DNA from: an uncultured Prevotella sp.
GTDB lineage: Bacteria; Bacteroidota; Bacteroidia; Bacteroidales; Bacteroidaceae
DNA: 14,844 nucleotides
NCBI GenBank assembly: GCA_900542795.1
Contig: UQPD01000053.1
Coordinates: forward strand, 1-14,844
Direction of reading: 5' to 3'
The number at the start of each line of letters is the position of its first letter. The first letter of the stretch is position 1. The position numbers and the translations under genes were made by a program. The notes beneath the pieces are model-generated. The model saw only the letters and a program-made list of their open reading frames with translations. It was not told the DNA's origin and did not search any database. Positions 9,501-14,797 of the stretch are shown in pieces.

Positions 9501-11699
9501 AACGATATGGTTGATGCCAACGATACACCCGACATGCTCTATCTGTCGGATGGAGAGGTTGAAACGGTTGCCTTGGCGCAAGTAGCTAACATGCAAAAGG
9601 TGTCTGACACGGATTATGCGCTGACTGTTTCTGCCGAAGAACTCGGTTGGAATTATGGCAACGTAGTTGACCCCACTTATGGCATGGCTGCCTTAAAGTC
9701 GGTAGTCCGAAAGCGTGATGGTAAGCTTATGCCCTTGCGCAATTTCTGGCAAACCGATTGTACGCTCCGCGATGGTAAAGATCCTCTTTATGAAAATAAA
9801 ATTCACTTTGCCGACAATCTGACTTCAAGCAATAGCGAAACGTATTTGCTCACCTTTGAACCTGTGCCTGATTTGCAGCTCGAGGTAGCTACGATTGAGG
9901 GCATCCCTGCCGAAGGCACACTTTGCACAGAGCCTTTAAGCAAGGTTCGGGTGATGTTTAATAAGTGTGTAGACCCCTCAACTTTCACAACTGCCGACAT
10001 CTCGCTTGCCGTGCAAGGTGTGAAGCAAGATGTAACTTCGGTAGCCATTTCAACCGAGGACAATAAAACCTTTACGCTCGATTTCACTTTGCTGAATGAG
10101 CATGCTGAAAATGGGTACTTTGTGCTCACCGTTAACACGGCTGAAGTTAAAGACCAAGAAGGCTATTTTGGAAAAAATGGCAAGCAGGCGGGTTGGATTC
10201 TGTTCCGCGAAGGCATGGTTAACCTCAACACTTCAACCTATCCGCAATCGGCAGGTAGCATACGAAAGGTACAAGATGCTGTTGAAGCAGAAACGCCCCA
10301 GGTTATGCGTGTGAAATATGGCACGTTGTTGAAATTGACAACTGAGGCGAATGAGGGCTATGCGTTTAAGAATTGGACGGTGAATGGTGAAGTTGTGTCT
10401 ACAGATAAGATACTTGAACACGTGGCACTCGAGAATCTTGACATCATAGCTAACTATTCACTAAAGACCTACGCTGTAGCGGTTGATGAGCCTAACGAGG
10501 GAGGTGTTATCACGGGTTCGGCGTCGGGCGTCTATTCGTATGGCGATGTGTTACGTCTAACAGCAAATGCCGACGAAGATTACATCTTTGAAGGTTGGTA
10601 TGTGAATGACCAAAAAGTTTCTGAAGACCATCAACTCACAACCAAGGTTAATGAAGCAAAGCATATTGAAGCTAAATTCAAACGTGTAATATTCTTGCAA
10701 TCGTTAACGTTGTCAAGAGGTTGGAATTGGGTTTCTACTTACGTGAATGAACCTATTTCGGTTAGTAACTTTATGGGGGGTGTAACACGCGTAGTCAGTC
10801 AGTTTGATGAAACCATCACCGACCCTGCTTATGGAAATGTTGGCGATGTTGAAACTTTGCAACCAGGACAGGCATACAAAATGCTTGCCTCTTATGGGTT
10901 AATGAAGAGCTTTAAAGGTCACCTTCACAGTCTTGCAGACACTCCTATTGTGTTACGCGCTGGTTGGAATTGGATTTCTTATCCTAATAAGGAAGAAGGA
11001 AACGTGAATGACTTTTTGCCCAACGCTGCTGAGGGTGATTGTTTGACTTCGCAACTCGGATTCGCAGCGTTTGCTGATGGTTATTGGGAGGGTACCTTAA
11101 AGACTCTTGTCCCTGGACAAGGCTACATCTACAAGTCGGGTACTGACAAAACGCTGACTTTTGACTTCTCTGCAAAGGGAACATCAAGAGCAAAATTGCC
11201 TAAGGCAGACCACGCAACCAACGCGTCTGCATTCACCACGGTTGATGTTCACAAGTATCCCTCAACAATGAATGTGATTGCACGTATTGTGGAATTGCCT
11301 TTGGGCATCGACAACGAGCAATGCCGCATCTATGCTTTCGCAGAAAATGAGTGTCGCGGAGAAAGCCGTTGGGTTGGCAATAATCATTATTTGACAATTT
11401 ATGGCGACAACGCAACCAACATTTCGTTTGTTGTGGAGGATAAGAGCAATGGCAACACGTACATTGCTCAGCAAAACTTAACCTTTACTCCTGAGGTAAT
11501 AGGAAGTCGCAAGGTGCCCTATGCCCTAACACTTTCTAAAACCACTGGTGTGCACAACGTGAATGGAGATGCTACTCGCAGAATGAGAATTTACAATGTC
11601 GAAGGCATCCTTATTGATGCTGATGCAACTATTGAAAGTCTTAAGAAGTTAGAACGTGGCATCTACATCATTGATGGTCAAAAGTTCATGATAAAATAA
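3561..11699 (+). CDS. Giant multidomain secreted protein (cohesin-like, CARDB, Calx-beta, InlB-B-like, ECRG domain, T9SS tail)
   Basis: A 2712-residue intact frame, read as a surface adhesin or scaffold; no catalytic motif was recognised. The signal peptide is 1-22 (cut after ALA, before Q23). Residues 27-157 resemble a cohesin-like beta-sandwich (LTIPDVTVAKGKTISLPIYL, then LQFTLTVPDGI). Residues 160-283 are CARDB-like. Residues about 287-697 are four Calx-beta-like repeats (EVTEGG, VLKEGG, DDxxP/DNDxP borders). Residues 700-810 are CARDB-like again, and 815-1115 are further Ig-like domains. Residues 1119-1210 resemble a carboxypeptidase-regulatory fold (VSGAEVVVKHP ... TNQQGVFEVELPEGYY). Residues about 1334-1690 are helical with about nine cysteines, including CNPC, and a Gly-rich hinge near 1388-1405. 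Residues about 1688-1965 are a large beta module (VMTRQAFRGTL, AAPMVSKYYAFGGSLSY, NEKGLNIDFE, HELIRSLE). Residues 2110-2217 are Big_5-like. Residues 2250-2377 are two divergent InlB-B/Flg_new_2 repeats. Two GWNW(V/I)S modules start near 2387 and 2468. Residues 2559-2660 are an ECRG domain shared with gene 3, and 2661-2712 are a T9SS-like tail ending GIYIIDGQKFMIK. It starts 3 nt after gene 1 without a Shine-Dalgarno site, so translational coupling is likely. Domain names are by eye and their borders are approximate. Confidence 0.94.
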   Translation: MSYKRLLLVICILLVGLSTALAQHNTLTIPDVTVAKGKTISLPIYLDNTADVVALQFTLTVPDGISVNSSSATLTERSDGHAVVLKNVGSNKYVAMVFSSKNTALKGRTGQIMSVPLTASNAVEEGMVYPLTLSDVVIAAHDGSNLATGFSAGKVSVATSPDLEVSQVKAKETVVAPQENISLNWTVANIGGQPTTAGWSEQIFLKNNKGATKLLGTLYHDEALNVEGVVSRNAEIKLPSILGMDGNCQVVVKLVPNSDAGEPSWLQNNNTAETTSTLNVQKYLLLTPEQASVEESRPQTIRFQLSRSGDVANAENFTLACDADSRISLPQSVTIEKGNASTYFYAQVSANGVLDNDSVVHFKISGNGYPEKASVIHIEDDTYPSLSLSTNDQEVTEGGSILFKVSTQRAPHSDVEIKMTSNMASRFRIPTPIVIPAGQTSVDVTVEALEDDVPNVDEIVTFTVTAAKHNSASINTFLIDNDVPTLQLAITPKAVSEAAGPLAVTATLKRIDNIDKVVTIKLSDDSNGGIYYGHQEIKMEKGVEEVTLNLGPIDNNIVDGERVYNISAAVWIASCSCNANNGASGGVVSVPLTVYDNDGPTLTCTSSASVLKEGGEMSVTIKRNTATTHSLTVNISSDHDADLEYPRTVTISAGNAETSFVVKSKGNDITDDGFTAVLKATAEGFATGNVWFAVSDQTLPDAQIKSFASVEERYVHGDELTFNATILNSGNALLPVGTLVKLYNADTHNAIADVYTNKAIPVGDTLAVKLCVKGDMSIGKHSFYVKVNPNKGNSELDYNNNSSSISAINVLSPFSTSTSVSKPILGKNEEIVISGKASGRNIAHTDVDVYVINKGYRHVITTQTDAQGEFSVTYKPFENQNGHFVVGSCFHNEKTEVEQCAFDVYGFEVKNSSRTCDVLKGETFTASFNLTNSGVLPLNNVRAKLVSELSNVEITLGDALVNLAGGESKEISYSVKGIDISPELAWQTLQVMFTSDEGATATSDINYYIREPKAQIKSNVVSINTSVTIGGEREYRITLSNIGKSETGKITFSTPSWIRVEGIQTINSLALGESKDLALIISTTDKMQANVPVTGNIAVNCDNGNGLSIPFNIEPVSSAKGVLAVDVCDEFTYYTSEAPHVSGAEVVVKHPTTGKVITTGTTNQQGVFEVELPEGYYALSVTASKHNGETLNVYVDPERTRKVVVNMSYTAITYNWNVEETEVKDEYKLVTKVEYETNVPKPVVVLGIPEKIDGDNMKAGESTLIYITATNKGLITALNNKIILPDNTDEWMFEPLVSVEPADLPAQQTIVVPVRITRLKDGGAARVRAKSAGEELVNNFSNCMTHVRDTYEALCGDSLKHNESIERMAMKMCATAATGATIINYISGILGGGGGGIGAPLGGSNSKSNAGTVYPVVTKQTFSMCNPCDAKKAEDLFEVLIGKTFLAPVNTAMNVSYDIEKNKSNQEKQVLIVTKSQLENLRDALIEAAKHYFDYRTGLPVSDMYDLGEGIWDIIKVIKISSRPCPDPEQNQNQKSLARVKSKESDERSWQKEYDEVAAKQADYLENFYNIIAEIFGDATWLGSDLENKLAFAVAVSGNKHLTKEEIRSMCPTSVTIDQAMKLYNRLNGLDEEHAINSEKLGELINKNVAMNEAAVAMGFESLSDRFVKAYDVCAAKYKEQSSSVCASITLQFSQKMVMTRQAFRGTLTVFNGNESTAMKDVKLALTVKDEKGNVATSHEFQINPESLKGFNGKLSLDEGWTLDAQQTGVATILFIPTKYAAPMVSKYYAFGGSLSYVDPFTGLSVKRDLAPVTLTVKPSPNLDLTYFMQRDIKGDNPLTEKTEPSEEAEFSLLINNTGYGDATDVRMYTDQPQIIDNEKGLNIDFELMSSQLNGTEKTLALGGTVETEFGTILAKSTAYAQWWIKSSLLGHFTKYNVEATHVTSYGNADLSLLGDVTIHELIRSLEVENGNGKCVGFMTNDMVDANDTPDMLYLSDGEVETVALAQVANMQKVSDTDYALTVSAEELGWNYGNVVDPTYGMAALKSVVRKRDGKLMPLRNFWQTDCTLRDGKDPLYENKIHFADNLTSSNSETYLLTFEPVPDLQLEVATIEGIPAEGTLCTEPLSKVRVMFNKCVDPSTFTTADISLAVQGVKQDVTSVAISTEDNKTFTLDFTLLNEHAENGYFVLTVNTAEVKDQEGYFGKNGKQAGWILFREGMVNLNTSTYPQSAGSIRKVQDAVEAETPQVMRVKYGTLLKLTTEANEGYAFKNWTVNGEVVSTDKILEHVALENLDIIANYSLKTYAVAVDEPNEGGVITGSASGVYSYGDVLRLTANADEDYIFEGWYVNDQKVSEDHQLTTKVNEAKHIEAKFKRVIFLQSLTLSRGWNWVSTYVNEPISVSNFMGGVTRVVSQFDETITDPAYGNVGDVETLQPGQAYKMLASYGLMKSFKGHLHSLADTPIVLRAGWNWISYPNKEEGNVNDFLPNAAEGDCLTSQLGFAAFADGYWEGTLKTLVPGQGYIYKSGTDKTLTFDFSAKGTSRAKLPKADHATNASAFTTVDVHKYPSTMNVIARIVELPLGIDNEQCRIYAFAENECRGESRWVGNNHYLTIYGDNATNISFVVEDKSNGNTYIAQQNLTFTPEVIGSRKVPYALTLSKTTGVHNVNGDATRRMRIYNVEGILIDADATIESLKKLERGIYIIDGQKFMIK

Positions 11700-11732
11700 A
11701 AAAATCAGAATTTTAGAACCACGCTTTATGTC

Positions 11733-11779
11733 TCATTGATGCATGCTCTTGAGATGTGCTCAAGAGTATGCTTCAATGA
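11733..11779 (+). terminator. Strong 21-bp hairpin after gene 2 (possible terminator, processing or attenuation site)
   Basis: Arm 11733-11753 pairs with 11759-11779 around a 5-nt loop (ATGTG): 19 Watson-Crick pairs, one G-T wobble and one T-T mismatch. A T7 run follows only at 11790-11796, ten bases past the stem, which is further than in a standard intrinsic terminator. It may end most transcription of the gene 1-2 operon, or protect its 3' end while allowing some read-through into gene 3. I saw no good promoter in 11700-11850, which leaves read-through as one way gene 3 could be expressed. Confidence 0.6.
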
Positions 11780-11808
11780 TATTGAAACGTTTTTTTGTTG
11801 ACTTAGCG

Positions 11809-11831
11809 TAAAGGGCTAAAACAGCTCTTTA
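11809..11831 (+). promoter_or_regulatory. Small hairpin in the leader of gene 3
   Basis: TAAAGGGCT (11809-11817) pairs with AGCTCTTTA (11823-11831) with one G-T wobble and a loop of AAAAC. It sits 19 nt before the ATG of gene 3, followed by an A-rich stretch. No T-run follows, so it is not a terminator. It could affect translation initiation or mRNA stability. Its role is unknown. Confidence 0.35.
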
Positions 11832-11850
11832 CCTCCAAAAAAAAGAAGAT

Positions 11851-12786
11851 ATGAAAGCAAAAATCTTACACTGGATGCTCATTTTCGTGGCTTTGGCTAT
11901 GAAGGCAAATGCAAATGAACTTAGTTGGGATTTTAATCCATACGCTTTTCAATATGACATGACGGTATATGTTGACATTTCATCCATAGATGGTAAAAGC
12001 GTAGCAGACAAATCGACCTGTCAAATTGCAGCATTCTGTAACAATGAATGTCGTGGAAAGGCTGTACACAAAACAGACGGAGCACACCCTTATATTTATT
12101 TGCGAGTTAGGAGCAATAAGGCTGAAGGCGAAACCATAAGTTTTAGGGTGAAGGATGTTGCAACGGGTAAAGAAGCTTTTGCAACCGAAACCATAACCTT
12201 TCAATCGCAACAAACCATGGGCTTTCCAAGTAGCCCCTTCTTGCTGAATGTAAAGAACGAATATGGTGTAACCTTTGTTATGGATGGCGTTAAGCAGACT
12301 CAAAATTTATGTTATGGCGATTCCATAACAGCTCCAAAAAATCCTGAAAAGCTTGGTTACACATTTACAGGCTGGACGCCTACTGTGGATGCAACTGTCC
12401 CAGCGCACGATGTGGTGTATACTGCCACCTACAAAGTGAACTATTATAAGTTAACGTATGTGTTGAATGACACCATTTTTGTAGAAGACAGTTTGGCTTA
12501 TGGAGCTGCGATCAGTCCGCGAGTGGTAGATATTTCTGAAAATGAAACATTCTCAGGATGGGAAGGCATACCAACTACCATGCCAGCACACAACGTGACT
12601 GTTTATGGCAGCACTATGGCAACGGGCATAAAAGGCATTTGTAAAGCAGAGACCTTCGTCACTGTTTATGCGCTCAATGGCACTGTTATAAAACGAAATG
12701 TAAATAAAAGGCATCTCACAAAAGTATTACGTCCTGGATTGTATGTCGTGGCAGGAAAAAAAGTTTGGGTGAAATATAATGAATAA
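11851..12786 (+). CDS. Secreted ECRG-domain and Flg_new (InlB-B) repeat protein with T9SS sorting-like C-terminus
   Basis: A predicted secreted surface protein of 311 residues. The signal peptide is 1-21, with ANA before the cut site. Residues about 22-130 form a beta domain whose core reads CQIAAFCNNECRGKAV and then ISFRVKDVATGKEAFATETITF. The same arrangement occurs near the end of gene 2 (CRIYAFAENECRGES, then ISFVVEDKSNGNTYIAQQNLTF), so the two proteins share a homologous domain. Residues about 140-255 are two Listeria-Bacteroides (Flg_new) repeats with the typical GYTFTGW, VPAHDVVYTATY, FSGWEGIPTTMPAHNVTVYG pattern; these occur in adhesins and internalin-type surface proteins. Residues 256-311 resemble a T9SS tail (TGIKG ... 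VTVYALNG ... PGLYVVAGKKVWVK) with three extra residues, YNE, at the very end. The stop and the last two of these residues lie in the heptamer repeat that begins the palindrome downstream. The ATG at 11851 follows an A-rich stretch with AGAAGAT. No promoter was recognised within 150 nt. The molecular partner is unknown. Confidence 0.92.
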   Translation: MKAKILHWMLIFVALAMKANANELSWDFNPYAFQYDMTVYVDISSIDGKSVADKSTCQIAAFCNNECRGKAVHKTDGAHPYIYLRVRSNKAEGETISFRVKDVATGKEAFATETITFQSQQTMGFPSSPFLLNVKNEYGVTFVMDGVKQTQNLCYGDSITAPKNPEKLGYTFTGWTPTVDATVPAHDVVYTATYKVNYYKLTYVLNDTIFVEDSLAYGAAISPRVVDISENETFSGWEGIPTTMPAHNVTVYGSTMATGIKGICKAETFVTVYALNGTVIKRNVNKRHLTKVLRPGLYVVAGKKVWVKYNE

Positions 12787-12838
12787 TGAACAATGAATAA
12801 TGTGCAAGACTTGCTACATTATTCATTGTTCATTTTTT
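12778..12838 (+). repeat. Palindromic repeat, copy 1, with heptamer run and T-tract (also the terminator of gene 3)
   Basis: The core is 50 nt (12785-12834). Arm AATGAACAATGAATAATG (12785-12802) pairs with CATTATTCATTGTTCATT (12817-12834), and an inner GCAAG/CTTGC stem closes around one central base (A12809); T12815 is bulged. The left arm consists of heptamers of the form AATGAAY that begin inside the gene 3 coding end at 12778. A T6 run (12833-12838) ends the right arm, so it should work as an intrinsic terminator. It matches the copy at 14746-14795 at 49 of 50 positions. Confidence 0.9.
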
Positions 12839-12921
12839 CGTCTTTGCTTCACTATTTTTAATGAGAAAAAACGGTTTTAGTAATAATATTAGCACGTATG
12901 AGATTGATTTTGACATTTTAA

Positions 12922-12953
12922 TTTGTAGTTATTCACACTTTATGCTATATTTG
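12922..12953 (+). promoter_or_regulatory. Bacteroidetes sigma-70-type promoter of gene 4
   Basis: TTTG (12922-12925), a 20-nt spacer and TATATTTG (12946-12953) match the Bacteroidetes consensus TTTG-N19-21-TAnnTTTG at every defined base. Transcription should start near 12960, giving a leader of about 85 nt. The octamer ATTAACCC occurs twice, 13 bp apart, at 12960 and 12973, right at the expected start. It is followed by an inverted repeat ATAACGTT (12982-12989) / AACGTTAT (13025-13032) in the leader. Confidence 0.75.
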
Positions 12954-13046
12954 CCACACATTAACCCTTTGTATTAACCCCATAACGTTTTGTAAAACAG
13001 GACAAAAAGCCTAACTTAAAATGGAACGTTATCTAACTCATTTTGT

Positions 13047-14732
13047 ATGAAAAACTTGAACAAATTAAGTTGTCTGCTTCTTACGTTAGTAGCACTGCTT
13101 TCATCTTGCGGACAGAAAAGCGCAGAATTAGAGTATATTCCCTTTAGGAGTAGCTCCGATGGTCGTTGGGGCATGATCTCTACAGATGGCAAAGTTCTAT
13201 TTGATGCCGAATTCAACGACATGCCGCAGACCGCATATTGCGGACGTTTCTTTATCGAGAACAATGATGGGAAATATGAACTCTACACGGCTGATGCAAA
13301 GCCACAACAAGTTGGCGAAAAGAAATGGGTAGACGTGAGCGACTTTAGTGGCGGGTTAGCTCTTGCTGCCGAAGAAGGAAAGCCCGTTACCATTATCAAC
13401 CGCGATGGCGAGCAAGTTGCCGATCTTTCAAAAATAGATGGAAAGACCATTATTGCTGCCCAGGGACTTTACGAAGGCTATGCCATTGTGGAGACTGAAG
13501 ATGGCACAAAAGGCATTGTAGACGATGGAGGAAAGACCATTGTTGCCCCAGGAAAATATAAGGGACTTGAGTATATTGGCGAAGGTAAGTGCTTGGCTTT
13601 TGAAAAAAAATATGCGGATGCTGAAAAAGACCAGATGGTTCTGCAAATCATCAGTCTTAAAGGTAAAACCCTGGGAGAAATTAAAACAAGTAAAATCAAC
13701 TTTGAAGGCGCGAAGACCAAAGAAAGTTTGCAATTCGTTAATGGACAGCTTGGTGCTTATGATGCCGACGGCAGAGGCGGTCTCATCAATGAGAAAGGCG
13801 AGTGGGTGCTGCAACCTTCTGAGAGAATTAAGCACGTTATTGCTGTGAAGGGAAACAATTTTATCTATAGCGGCGAAGACGGTATGGGCGTTATGGACAA
13901 GGACGGCGAGGTGCTGATACGTGGCAAATATTTCTTGCTGCAGTGGGCTGGCGATGATTTGCTTTGGGCTTTCGACAGAAAAGGAGAGAATAAAGACAAA
14001 ATTGTGCTTATTAACCTAAAGGATGAGATTCAAGGCAAGGAGCGTTTTAAGAATGGTTACACGCTTCAGGACGGCACACGCATTGCACAACTTGGAAAGC
14101 ACGACTACGGATTTATTGACGAAAAAGGTGAAGTAAAGAAACTCGACAAGGGTGTGAACATTGCTGAAATAGGTTTCCCCAAACACGATCAATGGGTGGA
14201 AAGTAGATATGTAGATGTAGAACGCATTGTTGCTTCGCTTGAACTTGCTGGACAGAAGATGTATGGCATCGACCTTTGGGCTCCAGCCACTAAGGCTGTT
14301 CCCGTCTTTGCAGAAAAGGGTGAAAAGGATGCCACATGCAGCGTGAAACCCTCAGACACCCCTTATGGCTACTATCGTAGCCGTGCAGACTATGAGTGCA
14401 AACTCTCTAACATGGTGCGCGTAAATAAGTACCTCGAATTCAATAACGACATTTCTATATATGCTACTAATGGTCAGCAGTTCAATCCTGAGGCTTTGGT
14501 CTACATAATAGGTGCAGAAATTAAGCTTCATTCTGGTGCAAAGGCAGTGTATGAAAGCATTTGTAAATTGTTAAAATCTAAAGGATTGAAAGAACTCGGA
14601 GCGTCAGAAGAAAGCATCACTTACGACTTAGGAAATCAAATACATCTCTACGTTGTCTGCTCAGGCGACGATGAGGTTAGCGTGCAACTTATCCCCGATG
14701 AATCGTGCGCTACTGACGAGGATTATGAATAA
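13047..14732 (+). CDS. WG-repeat lipoprotein
   Basis: A predicted lipoprotein of 561 residues. The N-terminus MKNLNKL, a hydrophobic run and the lipobox LLSSC place the lipidated cysteine at residue 21; after processing the protein is held in the inner or outer membrane by lipid. The body carries repeats of the WG type (WG_beta_rep): RWGMISTDGKVLFDAEF near 38, KGIVDDGGKTIVAP near 155, GGLINEKGEWVLQPS near 244, GMGVMDKDGEVLIRGKYF near 280 and YGFIDEKGEVKKL near 354. Several lack the tryptophan, so the repeats are degenerate. Residues about 380-561 form a separate C-terminal region that I do not recognise, with an acidic end (DESCATDEDYE). WG repeats are thought to form beta-structures for protein contacts; the function here is unknown. 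The gene has its own strong promoter and no Shine-Dalgarno site. It has no T9SS tail, so it is not part of the cargo set upstream. Its stop codon lies at the edge of the second palindromic repeat. Confidence 0.93.
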   Translation: MKNLNKLSCLLLTLVALLSSCGQKSAELEYIPFRSSSDGRWGMISTDGKVLFDAEFNDMPQTAYCGRFFIENNDGKYELYTADAKPQQVGEKKWVDVSDFSGGLALAAEEGKPVTIINRDGEQVADLSKIDGKTIIAAQGLYEGYAIVETEDGTKGIVDDGGKTIVAPGKYKGLEYIGEGKCLAFEKKYADAEKDQMVLQIISLKGKTLGEIKTSKINFEGAKTKESLQFVNGQLGAYDADGRGGLINEKGEWVLQPSERIKHVIAVKGNNFIYSGEDGMGVMDKDGEVLIRGKYFLLQWAGDDLLWAFDRKGENKDKIVLINLKDEIQGKERFKNGYTLQDGTRIAQLGKHDYGFIDEKGEVKKLDKGVNIAEIGFPKHDQWVESRYVDVERIVASLELAGQKMYGIDLWAPATKAVPVFAEKGEKDATCSVKPSDTPYGYYRSRADYECKLSNMVRVNKYLEFNNDISIYATNGQQFNPEALVYIIGAEIKLHSGAKAVYESICKLLKSKGLKELGASEESITYDLGNQIHLYVVCSGDDEVSVQLIPDESCATDEDYE

Positions 14733-14795
14733 ATGAACAATGAATAATGAACAATGAATAATGTGCAAGGCTTGCTACATTATTCATTGTTCATT
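14732..14795 (+). repeat. Palindromic repeat, copy 2, with tandemly duplicated left arm
   Basis: The core (14746-14795) is the same 50-nt palindrome as at 12785-12834, differing only at the unpaired central base (G14770 instead of A). A 14-bp unit AATGAACAATGAAT is present twice in tandem (14732-14745 and 14746-14759), giving four AATGAAY heptamers against two in the 50-nt core. It begins on the last base of the gene 4 stop codon and probably terminates gene 4. Any T-run has been cut off by the adapter junction at 14798. Confidence 0.9.
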
Positions 14796-14797
14796 AT

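Noticed and set aside
13525..13848. Same-strand 107-codon frame within gene 4
   Set aside because: It is an out-of-frame overlap inside the WG-repeat gene, and its translation is rich in Lys/Arg/Leu without any motif.
14732..14795. CRISPR array from the heptamer and palindrome repeats
   Set aside because: There are no unique spacers of regular length and no cas genes; the repeats are contiguous heptamers plus one hairpin.
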